Source: an uncultured Bacilli bacterium (GTDB lineage: Bacteria > Bacillota_I > Bacilli_A > RF39 > UBA660). From it: a stretch of 6,622 nucleotides of DNA. The notes below the pieces were generated by a model. That model did no database searches. It was not told the DNA's origin and worked only from the letters and a program-made list of their open reading frames with translations. This document shows positions 1 through 6,555 of this stretch, in pieces (within the stretch, counting starts at the first letter, position 1; every line of letters begins with the position of its first letter). Made by a program: the position numbers and the translations under genes. Location: NCBI GenBank assembly GCA_944332505.1, contig CALVKC010000061.1, forward strand, positions 1 to 6,622. Direction: 5' to 3'.

Positions 1-3
1 AAT

Positions 4-33
4 ATTATAACAAAAATTGAAAAAAAGTGTTGA
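4..33 (-). promoter_or_regulatory. Possible leftward promoter for a gene outside the window
   Basis: Read on the minus strand, positions 4-12 give TGTTATAAT, a perfect -10 hexamer with the TG extension. A weak -35 match (TCAACA, positions 28-33) lies 18 bases upstream. It would drive a gene lying left of position 1, which cannot be seen. Perfect -10 hexamers are easy to find by chance in AT-rich DNA, so support rests mainly on the TG extension. Confidence 0.35.
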
Positions 34-58
34 CAAAGTAGACAAAATCGGTTAGGAT
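30..58 (+). promoter_or_regulatory. Rightward sigma-A type promoter for the small RNA
   Basis: TTGACA at 30-35 is a perfect -35 hexamer, rare for such AT-rich sequence. TAGGAT at 53-58 is a 4/6 match to the -10 box with a 17-base spacer. An alternative -10, GATAAT at 56-61, matches better (5/6) but has a 20-base spacer. The first choice puts the start near position 65, exactly where the first hairpin begins. No protein gene lies downstream on this strand before the terminator, which supports a promoter for a non-coding RNA. Confidence 0.5.
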
Positions 59-63
59 AATAA

Positions 64-163
64 TCACCAATTCACTTAAAGGCGAATTGGTGCTAGTATC
101 ACACTAGTCAACCCCTTTTTATTCTTTAAGAAGTTCTCGCAAGAGAACTTCGTATTATTTTTT
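64..163 (+). ncRNA. Candidate small structured RNA of about 100 nt, family not recognised
   Basis: Three perfect hairpins follow the TTGACA promoter. Hairpin 1 pairs CACCAATTC (65-73) with GAATTGGTG (84-92) around a 10-base loop. Hairpin 2 pairs CTAGT (93-97) with ACTAG (103-107) around a 5-base loop. Hairpin 3 pairs GAAGTTCTC (130-138) with GAGAACTTC (143-151) around a GCAA tetraloop and ends in a U-rich tail. Between hairpins 2 and 3 is an unpaired pyrimidine stretch with CCCCTTTTT (112-120). The hairpin 1 loop contains CTTAAAG (75-81), the exact complement of CTTTAAG (124-130), so a loop-to-linker pseudoknot of 6-7 bp is possible. There is no ATG in the transcript and only a trivial GTG/TTG frame. 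I checked it by eye against SRP RNA, tRNA, 5S, tmRNA, 6S and common riboswitches and recognise none. A trans-acting regulatory RNA is the simplest reading, but function is unknown. Confidence 0.5.
130..163 (+). terminator. Intrinsic terminator of the small RNA
   Basis: A perfect 9-bp stem (130-138 with 143-151) closes on the stable GNRA-type tetraloop GCAA. The tail GTATTATTTTTT (152-163) follows at once. On the opposite strand the hairpin is followed by A-rich sequence, so it works only for rightward transcription. Confidence 0.72.
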
Positions 164-179
164 AAAAAAATTTTTATAT

Positions 180-215
180 AAAAAACCTCATCTCTATTAT
201 ACAGAAATGAGGTTT
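180..215 (-). terminator. Intrinsic terminator of the nifJ-lipoprotein operon
   Basis: On the minus strand, AAACCTCAT (215-207) pairs with ATGAGGTTT (191-183). After one C/A mismatch the stem continues with three more pairs (203-205 with 193-195) round a short loop. The 3' arm runs directly into six T residues (185-180). It starts 9 bases after the lipoprotein stop codon. The opposite strand also has a T-rich tail, so it may weakly stop rightward transcription too. Confidence 0.8.
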
Positions 216-224
216 ATTTAATTA

Positions 225-1217
225 TTATTTATTTTCATTATTTTGTTCATCAAAATTAAATAATCCTTTTGTAGTTTTATCTTTTTTTATTGGAGCTTTA
301 GTAGACTTATAACTATCAACCATTGCTAAATTAACAACTTCATCATCATTATTACCAACAGGTTTATTTAATGAATCCAATACTTCATCATCAATTTTTA
401 AATCATTAATAGATTCTTTTTTACTCACATCTTGATTTGTTGAATTATTTTTCTTTTTAGTTTTATCGCTATTTTTCTTTATACCTTTAGGCATTTTACT
501 TACATCAATTTTTCCTTTTTTCTTCATATAAGAAGATGCTATTAATAAGAAGACAACTACTAATAATAATCCTCCACCAATATAAATGTAATTCCATGGA
601 ATAGTATTAATTTTAAAATCTAAGATGAAATCTTTAGAAGTTAACTTAGTAAGATCCCAAGTTAAAGTTCTACCATCTTCAGAAACAGTTGTAGCATTAT
701 TTTGAATTGGTTCATCAGGCAATGTTATAATTAATTTAAAATCCATATAAGAATTTATTGATGATTCATCTTCTGAACCTTCATAATACATTTTTAAAGA
801 ATATACACCATCATTATTAGTAAACATTTTTATATCTTCTGTATTAGTTAATTTATTAAAGTTTAAATACGCATCATCACTTACTAAATCATCTATACTA
901 GAAAATGTTTTAGTAAAAACCATGCCCTTATATTCATCAGTTTCATATTTTGATGAAACAAAACCACAATCTATAGGACTTTGACCATTTTCTTCTATAA
1001 TAAGATTTTCTACCATTTCCCATCTTTGTTCATCGGTATAATCTTGTCCACTATTTCCATAAAGATCAATAAAATAATCTAACAATTGATCATCAAATGC
1101 AATAGTTATTCCAAAATTAACTTCTTTATTCTTTTTAATATCAACCTTATATTCTCCTTTAAAAGAACAACCACTTACCAACAATAACATTAAAATTAAA
1201 CATATAAACTTCTTCAT
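225..1217 (-). CDS. LppM-like lipoprotein with C-terminal membrane anchor and basic cytoplasmic tail
   Basis: This 330-residue protein starts with a type II signal peptide: MKK, a hydrophobic core, then the lipobox LVSGC with the lipidated cysteine at residue 17. Residues 18 to about 205 form an extracellular domain rich in beta-type alternation. Its start (SGCSFKGEYKVDI), with residues 100-111 (VFTKTFSSIDDL), resembles the LppM/DUF3153 family, a call made from memory of the pattern and not from an alignment. A transmembrane helix spans about 209-229, followed by MKKKGK, so the last 100 residues should be cytoplasmic by the positive-inside rule. The tail is Lys/Asn/Asp-rich, low in complexity and probably disordered. 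A protein held by both a lipid and a helix is typical of this family in low-GC Gram-positives. The ATG start has an excellent AGGAGG site 3 bases upstream. The gene is last in an operon with nifJ; no functional link to PFOR is evident. Role unknown. Confidence 0.85.
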   Translation of the reverse strand: MKKFICLILMLLLVSGCSFKGEYKVDIKKNKEVNFGITIAFDDQLLDYFIDLYGNSGQDYTDEQRWEMVENLIIEENGQSPIDCGFVSSKYETDEYKGMVFTKTFSSIDDLVSDDAYLNFNKLTNTEDIKMFTNNDGVYSLKMYYEGSEDESSINSYMDFKLIITLPDEPIQNNATTVSEDGRTLTWDLTKLTSKDFILDFKINTIPWNYIYIGGGLLLVVVFLLIASSYMKKKGKIDVSKMPKGIKKNSDKTKKKNNSTNQDVSKKESINDLKIDDEVLDSLNKPVGNNDDEVVNLAMVDSYKSTKAPIKKDKTTKGLFNFDEQNNENK

Positions 1218-1220
1218 AAC

Positions 1221-1227
1221 TCCTCCT
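1221..1227 (-). promoter_or_regulatory. Ribosome binding site overlapping the nifJ stop codon
   Basis: On the minus strand the sequence reads TAGGAGGAGTTATG: the TAG stop of nifJ (1228-1226) forms the first bases of the AGGAGG Shine-Dalgarno site, and the ATG of the lipoprotein gene follows. Ribosomes finishing nifJ would lie on the start signal of the next gene, which predicts translational coupling. Confidence 0.85.
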
Positions 1228-4200
1228 ACTTACTTATATTTATATAATACTCATATCTATTTTTAGCGTTTATTTTTTGTTCTTCCAGTATTTCTTTTGC
1301 AAATTCTGGATTTTTAAGTTTTAAAGCATTAAATCTAACTTCATTATTTAAGAAATCTTCATATTTTTCAAAATTAGGTTCATTAGAATCAATTTTTAAT
1401 TTACCATCATAACGCATTAAAATATTATAGCCACATTCCACACTTAATTTTTCTTCATTAATACTTGTACCCATACCAGTCTTAATTCCATGCTCAATAC
1501 ATGGAGCATAAGCAATAATTATAGCAGGGCCATTATGTTCTTCTGCCTCTTTAAAAGCATTAATTGCTTGTTGCATATTAGCACCAAGAGCAATACTTGC
1601 AACATAGCAATTTGGTACACAAGTTGCAATTTTAAATAAATCTTTTTTATTTGTTCTTTTACCAAAATTAGCAAATTCTGCAACAGCACCAAGTTTAGTT
1701 GCTTTACTTGCTTGACCTCCAGTATTTGAATAAACTTCCGTATCAAGTACCAAGACTTTTACATTTTCATTAGCATGTAATACATGATCCAAGCCACCAT
1801 AACCTATATCATATGCCCATCCATCACCTCCAATTGCCCAAATAGTTCTAGCAGGAACATAATCAAGTAAATCAATTAATTCTTTTGGAATAATTTTATC
1901 AACTAATTTATTTTTAATTTCCATAGTTTTATTAAAATCATATTTATTATTTAACCATTCATTAAATAAATCCTTAACTTCATCATCTACTGAATCTATT
2001 GCTTCTTTCATAATATGTTCAATTCTTTCTCTTTTTTGTTTATAAGAAATATGCATACCTAAAGCAAATTCAGCATTATCTTCAAATAAAGAATTAGCCC
2101 AAGGAATACTATAAGGTGTTGAAGGAACACTACCACCATAAATACTTGAACAACCTGTTGCATTAGCAACTATAAGCTTTTCACCAAATAATTGAGTTAA
2201 TAACTTAATATAAGGAGTTTCTCCACATCCTGCACAAGCACCACTAAATTCAAATAATGGTTTTTCTAATTGAGAGCCTTTAATTGTAAATTTATTTAAA
2301 GGATTTTTTATATCATATTTAAACTCAACTTTATTTTTAGAACTTACTTCTTCCATAGTTAAAGCTTTATTACCCATTTTTCCAGGACAAACATTAGCAC
2401 AAACACCACAACCTGTACAATCTTCTTCACTTATTTCAATGACATATCTTAAATTATCTTGACCAATAAAAGGTATTCCTTTACTTTCATCATCACTAGT
2501 AACACTTCTTATAACAGCATGAGGACAAGATAAGGCACACATACCACATTCTATACAATTTTCTTTATTCCATTTAGGAACTACATTAGATATATTTCTT
2601 TTTTCATTTTCTGTAGTAGCACCTTCAAAACGTCCATTTACATAATTCATAAGCTTACTAACAGCAATTTCATTTCCCATTCTTTTATTTATTAAATCCA
2701 CTACATTTTCATCGTAAGTATCAATTACATTTGTATAATCATCATTAAATTCTATAGTTTTTAATTTATCTTCTGCTTCTTTCATAGCATTAATATTATT
2801 ATTTATTACATCTTCACCTTTAGTAGCAAAACTTTTTTTAACACTATCTTCAATATATGAAAAAGCATTTTCAACATTTAATAATTTTAATGCTAATAGT
2901 TCAATTATTTTACTAATTTTACCTGGTATATGATTTTTAAATGCAATATCTTCCGCATCAATATAATATACTTTTATATTTCTTTTCTTAATAATATCTT
3001 TTACTTTATTAGGTATTAATTTATTTAACTCATCAGCATTTTTAATAGTATTAATTAATAATACTCCATTTTCTTTTAAATTACTAATCATATCAAACAT
3101 TTTAAAATAAATATCTTTAGTAACAATTGTTATCTCAGGATTAGTAACATAATATGGTTCATCAATTACACTATCCGAATATCTTAAATTAGAAATTGTT
3201 ACTCCTCCACTTTTCTTTGAATCGTATTGGAAATAACCCTGAACATATTTATTTAATGATTCATGAACTATTTTTAATATATCTTTACTAGCACTTACCA
3301 TTCCATCAGATCCAAAACCATATATTTGAATTTCTTTATGAGGAGTATCAATATTTATAGGACATGGTTTAATACTTAAATTAGTAACATCATCATCAAT
3401 TCCTATTGTAAAATTATGAACAGGGTTTTCTTTAAGCATTTTATATACACCACAAATATCACTAGGAGTAGTATTTTTACTTGATAAACCATATCTACCA
3501 CCATAAACTTTAATATCAGTGTCTCTTAATGCACTACATATATCTAAATATAATGGTTCTCCAATAGAGCCACTATCCTTTGTTCTATCTAAAACTGCAA
3601 TTTTTTTAACGGTTTTTGGTAAGACATTTAGTAAATATTTTGAACTAAAAGGACGATATAAATGAACTTCTATTAATCCAACATTATCAAGTTTTTTTAC
3701 AACTTCTTTTATAGTTGAAGTAACACTACCCATGGCAACGATTACATTTTCAGCAACATCACTTCCATAGTAATTAAAAGGTTTATAATTAGTTTGCATT
3801 ATATCATTAATTTTCATCATATAATCATTAACAATATCAGGCATTTGATTATAATATTTATTTCTACCTTCCATACATTGAAAATAAATATCTTCAGTTT
3901 GACTCATACCATATTGATATTTATTACCAACATTTAATGTTCTTTTTTTAAATTCATTTATTTTGTCATAATCAACCAATGCTATTAGTTTATCTTCAGG
4001 TATTTCTTCAATTGTGTTAAGTTCATGACTTGTTCTAAATCCATCAAAAAAATGCAAGAAAGGAAGACTTCCTTTAATCGCAGACAAATGAGCAACAGCT
4101 GCCAAATTTTGAGCATCTTGAACACTAGATGAAGCTAGCATACAAAAACCCGTTGAACGTGTTGCATAAATATCTTGATGATCACCAAAAATTGATAAAG

Positions 4201-4549
4201 CATGTGTTGCAAGACTACGTGAAGCAACATGTATTACACCTGGAAGCATTTCACCAGCCATTTTATACATATTAGGAATCATCAAAAGTAATCCTTGAGA
4301 TGCTGTAAAAGTTGAAGCTAAACTTCCTGAAAGTAAGGCACCATGCATTGCTCCAGCTGCTCCCGCTTCTGACTGCATTTCTAATACTTTAGGTTTATCA
4401 TTAAAAATATTTAATAAATCCGTTCCAGTCAAAGTATCAATATTTGCTGCCATAGGGCTTGATGGCGTTATAGGATATATACTACATACTTCACTAAAAT
4501 AATAAGCTATTTTACTACAAGCAGTATTTCCATCTACTATTTTTTTCAT
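1226..4549 (-). CDS. nifJ: Pyruvate:ferredoxin (flavodoxin) oxidoreductase, single-chain
   Basis: This cytoplasmic enzyme oxidises pyruvate with CoA to acetyl-CoA and CO2, reducing ferredoxin or flavodoxin; it is the standard pyruvate exit in anaerobic fermenters. The 1107 residues show the whole fused domain order. The N-terminal pyrimidine-binding domain has YPITPSSP (25-32), the TPP-activating Glu at 61 in SEAGAAGA, and Arg111 in ASRSLATHA. A transketolase-C-like domain II follows (about 260-385). The gamma-type domain begins at GFGSDGMVSASK (411-422). A ferredoxin domain carries two 4Fe-4S motifs, Cys665/668/671/675 and Cys711/714/717/721. The TPP domain has Cys772, Cys775, Cys800 and Cys1017 for the proximal cluster, GDGWAYDIGYGG (908-919) and DTEVYSNTGGQ (936-946). 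No ligand is missing. It ends without the long C-terminal extension of Desulfovibrio africanus PFOR. The ATG start has GGAG 8 bases upstream. nifJ is the usual database name; a role in nitrogen fixation is not implied. Confidence 0.97.
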   Translation of the reverse strand: MKKIVDGNTACSKIAYYFSEVCSIYPITPSSPMAANIDTLTGTDLLNIFNDKPKVLEMQSEAGAAGAMHGALLSGSLASTFTASQGLLLMIPNMYKMAGEMLPGVIHVASRSLATHALSIFGDHQDIYATRSTGFCMLASSSVQDAQNLAAVAHLSAIKGSLPFLHFFDGFRTSHELNTIEEIPEDKLIALVDYDKINEFKKRTLNVGNKYQYGMSQTEDIYFQCMEGRNKYYNQMPDIVNDYMMKINDIMQTNYKPFNYYGSDVAENVIVAMGSVTSTIKEVVKKLDNVGLIEVHLYRPFSSKYLLNVLPKTVKKIAVLDRTKDSGSIGEPLYLDICSALRDTDIKVYGGRYGLSSKNTTPSDICGVYKMLKENPVHNFTIGIDDDVTNLSIKPCPINIDTPHKEIQIYGFGSDGMVSASKDILKIVHESLNKYVQGYFQYDSKKSGGVTISNLRYSDSVIDEPYYVTNPEITIVTKDIYFKMFDMISNLKENGVLLINTIKNADELNKLIPNKVKDIIKKRNIKVYYIDAEDIAFKNHIPGKISKIIELLALKLLNVENAFSYIEDSVKKSFATKGEDVINNNINAMKEAEDKLKTIEFNDDYTNVIDTYDENVVDLINKRMGNEIAVSKLMNYVNGRFEGATTENEKRNISNVVPKWNKENCIECGMCALSCPHAVIRSVTSDDESKGIPFIGQDNLRYVIEISEEDCTGCGVCANVCPGKMGNKALTMEEVSSKNKVEFKYDIKNPLNKFTIKGSQLEKPLFEFSGACAGCGETPYIKLLTQLFGEKLIVANATGCSSIYGGSVPSTPYSIPWANSLFEDNAEFALGMHISYKQKRERIEHIMKEAIDSVDDEVKDLFNEWLNNKYDFNKTMEIKNKLVDKIIPKELIDLLDYVPARTIWAIGGDGWAYDIGYGGLDHVLHANENVKVLVLDTEVYSNTGGQASKATKLGAVAEFANFGKRTNKKDLFKIATCVPNCYVASIALGANMQQAINAFKEAEEHNGPAIIIAYAPCIEHGIKTGMGTSINEEKLSVECGYNILMRYDGKLKIDSNEPNFEKYEDFLNNEVRFNALKLKNPEFAKEILEEQKINAKNRYEYYINISK

Positions 4550-4557
4550 TTAATCAT

Positions 4558-4578
4558 CTCCATACTATAATAATTATA
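4558..4578 (-). promoter_or_regulatory. Probable nifJ promoter -10 box and ribosome binding site
   Basis: A perfect TATAAT lies at 4573-4578 on the minus strand, just after the enolase terminator. The -35 region at the right spacing (TTTTAA) is poor. A start about 7 bases on, near 4566, would give a leader of about 16 bases containing GGAG (4558-4561), 8 bases before the nifJ ATG. Such a short leader leaves no room for a riboswitch. The surroundings are so AT-rich that the -10 assignment is moderate only. Confidence 0.45.
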
Positions 4579-4612
4579 CATTAAAAATATTTTTTTTAAA
4601 ATATATCATATT

Positions 4613-4670
4613 AAAAAAGTTAGTCTTTTTTGATGTTTATTTTTAAATATTCACATCAATTATACTAACT
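4613..4670 (-). terminator. Two-tier intrinsic terminator after enolase
   Basis: On the minus strand an outer stem pairs AGTTAGT (4670-4664) with ACTAACT (4624-4618). An inner stem pairs TTGATGT (4659-4653) with ACATCAA (4636-4630) around a 16-base loop. The tiers are separated by a 4/5-base internal loop. A run of six T residues (4618-4613) follows the outer arm. The outer 5' arm begins inside the enolase TAG stop codon. Stem GC content is low, so efficiency may be partial and some read-through into nifJ is possible. Confidence 0.65.
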
Positions 4671-5904
4671 ATTTATTTTTGCTTAATTTTTCTTCAATTC
4701 GCATTAACCTATTATATTTAGCAATTCTTTCACCACGACACATAGATCCTGTTTTTATAAAAGGAATTTCCAGACCAACTGCTAAATCAGCAATAAATGT
4801 ATCTTCTGTTTCTCCACTACGATGAGAAATTATTGTTTTATAATTATTCTTTTTAGCAAGTAATATAGTTTTTGTCATTTCCGTAATAGTACCAATTTGA
4901 TTAGCCTTTAATAATATAGCATTACCTGCTTTCATATCAATACCTTTTTGTAAATATTTTTCATTAGTAACAAAATAATCATCACCAACAATCATTATTT
5001 TGTCTCCAGCTTCTGCCGTAAATTTTTGCAATGTATCAAAATCATCTTCAAAGAAAGGATCTTCAATACTTAATATTGGATATTTTTTAATTAAACCTTT
5101 ATAGTATTCAATTAATTCATCACTAGATAATTTTTTACCATCAATACTATATTTTTGTGTTTCTTTATCATACATTTCACTAGCAGCAACATCTAATGCT
5201 ATATAAACATCTTCTTTTGCCTTATAACCAGCCTTTTTAATTGCTTCAACAATAAACTCTAAAGCCATAGCATTATTATCTAAATTTGGAGCAAAACCAC
5301 CTTCATCACCAACACCAACACTAAAATTATTTTTAACTAACAATTTTTTTAATTCATGAAATATTTCTGCACCCGCTCTTACTCTTTCTTTCATTGTTTT
5401 AACAACAGGAACAATCATAAATTCTTGAATATCAATATTATTTTCGGCATGTTTACCACCATTAATAATATTAATCATAGGTATGGGCATAGAAACATTT
5501 TTACTAGAAACATATTCAAATAATTCTTTCTTTTCAGATTCCGCCAAGCATTTAAGACAAGCTAAGGACACACCTAAAGTAGCATTAGCACCAAGTTTAC
5601 TTTTATTTTCTGTTCCATCTAATTCAATTAATATTTTATCTACATTAGCTTGATTAGCTTTTTGACCAAGTAATGCTGGAGCAATAATTTTATTAACATT
5701 TTCTACTGCTTTTAAAACACCTTTACCATTATATCTAGATTTATCATTATCTCTCAGTTCTAATGCTTCTCTACTTCCAGTTGATGCACCACTAGGTACA
5801 CTAGCAGTCTTTTTAATATTATTATCTAAGGTCATTTCTACTTCCACAGTAGGATTACCTCTACTATCTAAAATTTCTCTTGCTTTAATATCTTTTATTA
5901 ACAT
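4669..5904 (-). CDS. eno: Enolase (phosphopyruvate hydratase)
   Basis: Enolase is the cytoplasmic glycolytic enzyme that interconverts 2-phosphoglycerate and phosphoenolpyruvate, usually as a dimer or octamer with Mg2+. The catalytic set is complete: the mobile loop SGASTG (38-43), His152 in GGKHAENN, Gln160/Glu161 in IDIQEF, Glu201 in GDEGGFAPN, Mg ligands Asp238, Glu281 and Asp308, catalytic Lys333, the SHRSGETED loop with His361, Arg362 and Ser363, and Lys384 in IKTGS. Residue roles follow the yeast enzyme. At 411 residues it is about 20 shorter than E. coli or Bacillus enolase, mainly because it stops soon after RIEEKL. Several signatures depart from the usual bacterial form: SIEDPFFEDDF instead of SIEDG, and CRGERIAKYN instead of SRSDRVAKYN. 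It has no tryptophan. The ATG start has GGTGAT 4 bases upstream. It lies between terminators, so it is probably a single-gene unit next to the nifJ operon. Confidence 0.97.
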   Translation of the reverse strand: MLIKDIKAREILDSRGNPTVEVEMTLDNNIKKTASVPSGASTGSREALELRDNDKSRYNGKGVLKAVENVNKIIAPALLGQKANQANVDKILIELDGTENKSKLGANATLGVSLACLKCLAESEKKELFEYVSSKNVSMPIPMINIINGGKHAENNIDIQEFMIVPVVKTMKERVRAGAEIFHELKKLLVKNNFSVGVGDEGGFAPNLDNNAMALEFIVEAIKKAGYKAKEDVYIALDVAASEMYDKETQKYSIDGKKLSSDELIEYYKGLIKKYPILSIEDPFFEDDFDTLQKFTAEAGDKIMIVGDDYFVTNEKYLQKGIDMKAGNAILLKANQIGTITEMTKTILLAKKNNYKTIISHRSGETEDTFIADLAVGLEIPFIKTGSMCRGERIAKYNRLMRIEEKLSKNK

Positions 5905-5908
5905 TTAT

Positions 5909-5929
5909 ATCACCAATATAAGTATAGCA
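5909..5929 (-). promoter_or_regulatory. eno: Extended -10 promoter and ribosome binding site of eno
   Basis: On the minus strand TGCTATACT (5929-5921) is an extended -10 element with a 5/6 hexamer. The -35 position falls in the hairpin of the upstream terminator and has no good match, as is common for extended -10 promoters. A start about 7 bases on falls at G5914/G5913, so the mRNA would begin with the GGTGAT ribosome site (5914-5909) and have a leader of only about 10 bases. Confidence 0.5.
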
Positions 5930-5936
5930 CAAAATT

Positions 5937-5960
5937 AAAAAAACTGCACTTAAGCAGTTT
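5937..5960 (-). terminator. Intrinsic terminator after the DUF308 membrane protein gene
   Basis: On the minus strand AAACTGC (5960-5954) pairs perfectly with GCAGTTT (5947-5941) around a 6-base loop, followed by T residues into 5937 and beyond. It begins 3 bases after the TAA stop codon. Confidence 0.78.
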
Positions 5961-5963
5961 ATA

Positions 5964-6542
5964 TTACCAAAATATTTCCATTATTTCTTTAGAAGCGACT
6001 TTAAATGTAATTGCATCACTTAAATTAATTACTCCTGAAATAATTAGAAAAGCACCAACTATTTGAGTTAAAGCATAAGATGTAAACGGATTAAATACCA
6101 TCATAATTCCTAATACAGCTAAAAAGGCACCAGCAACTATAGTAATTAACCAAGCACCACATCCACCTCTTTTAAGCCACAAGCCATAATTAATTTTAGT
6201 AGCCCCATTTATTATTAAAAATAAGCCTAAACAAACAGTAACAAATTCAATTACACTGAAAGGAAATATAATAATAACTATTCCTAAAATCAAATATAAA
6301 ACTCCAAATACAATATTAAGAGTATAAATTTTCGCTCCATCTCTTTTAAAATATTTATAAATAGATGTTAAACCGAACAATACAAATATAACACCAGTAA
6401 TTATACCAACAACTTTATTTGTTAAATTTGGTAAAAATAATAATATTATCCCTACTATAATTGTAATAATTGCAGTAACAATAGAATATATTACCATCTT
6501 ATTATAAATATTTTCTATACTTTTTTTAAATTGTGTTGCCAT
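5964..6542 (-). CDS. HdeD/DUF308-family six-helix membrane protein
   Basis: From the ATG at 6542 the protein has 192 residues and is almost wholly membrane-embedded. Helices lie at about 16-37, 43-63, 73-93, 97-117, 130-151 and 156-176. They form three tandem helical hairpins: in each, the first helix ends in a Pro-containing turn (LLFLPN, IIIFPF, VFNPF) and the second carries a Gly-x(6-8)-Gly pattern. This triplicated hairpin is the hallmark of the DUF308 family, whose best-known member HdeD is linked to acid resistance in E. coli; molecular function is unknown and acid resistance should not be assumed here. A start at TTG 6560 in the same frame would add six residues (MIIRDD) but has no ribosome site at a usable distance. 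The ATG has GTGAT three bases upstream, like the site of eno, so I prefer it. The gene is followed by its own terminator. No enzymatic residues are evident. Confidence 0.85.
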   Translation of the reverse strand: MATQFKKSIENIYNKMVIYSIVTAIITIIVGIILLFLPNLTNKVVGIITGVIFVLFGLTSIYKYFKRDGAKIYTLNIVFGVLYLILGIVIIIFPFSVIEFVTVCLGLFLIINGATKINYGLWLKRGGCGAWLITIVAGAFLAVLGIMMVFNPFTSYALTQIVGAFLIISGVINLSDAITFKVASKEIMEIFW

Positions 6543-6555
6543 ATCATCACGTATA

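Noticed and set aside
50..115. tRNA-like fold from GGTT (50-53) pairing with AACC (110-113)
   Set aside because: There is no T-loop GTTCRA motif, no D-loop pattern and the arm lengths do not fit a tRNA.
64..163. Small RNA as a tracrRNA of a CRISPR system left of the window
   Set aside because: Hairpins followed by a terminator fit superficially, but no cas gene, repeat or anti-repeat is visible here.
64..163. Small RNA as a riboswitch or attenuator
   Set aside because: No plus-strand gene follows the terminator; the next genes are all on the minus strand and converge on it. It could be a leader only if transcription were read differently from the promoter evidence.
1519..1746. A 75-codon open frame on the minus strand
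   Set aside because: It lies wholly within the PFOR gene in another frame, has low-complexity Leu/Lys/Gln composition and no family resemblance; it is a shadow of the TPP-domain coding sequence.
1226..4549. Internal break or missing cluster ligand in PFOR, given its shorter length than about 1170 residues
   Set aside because: All domains are in order, all twelve cluster cysteines and TPP motifs are present; the difference is a shorter C-terminus.
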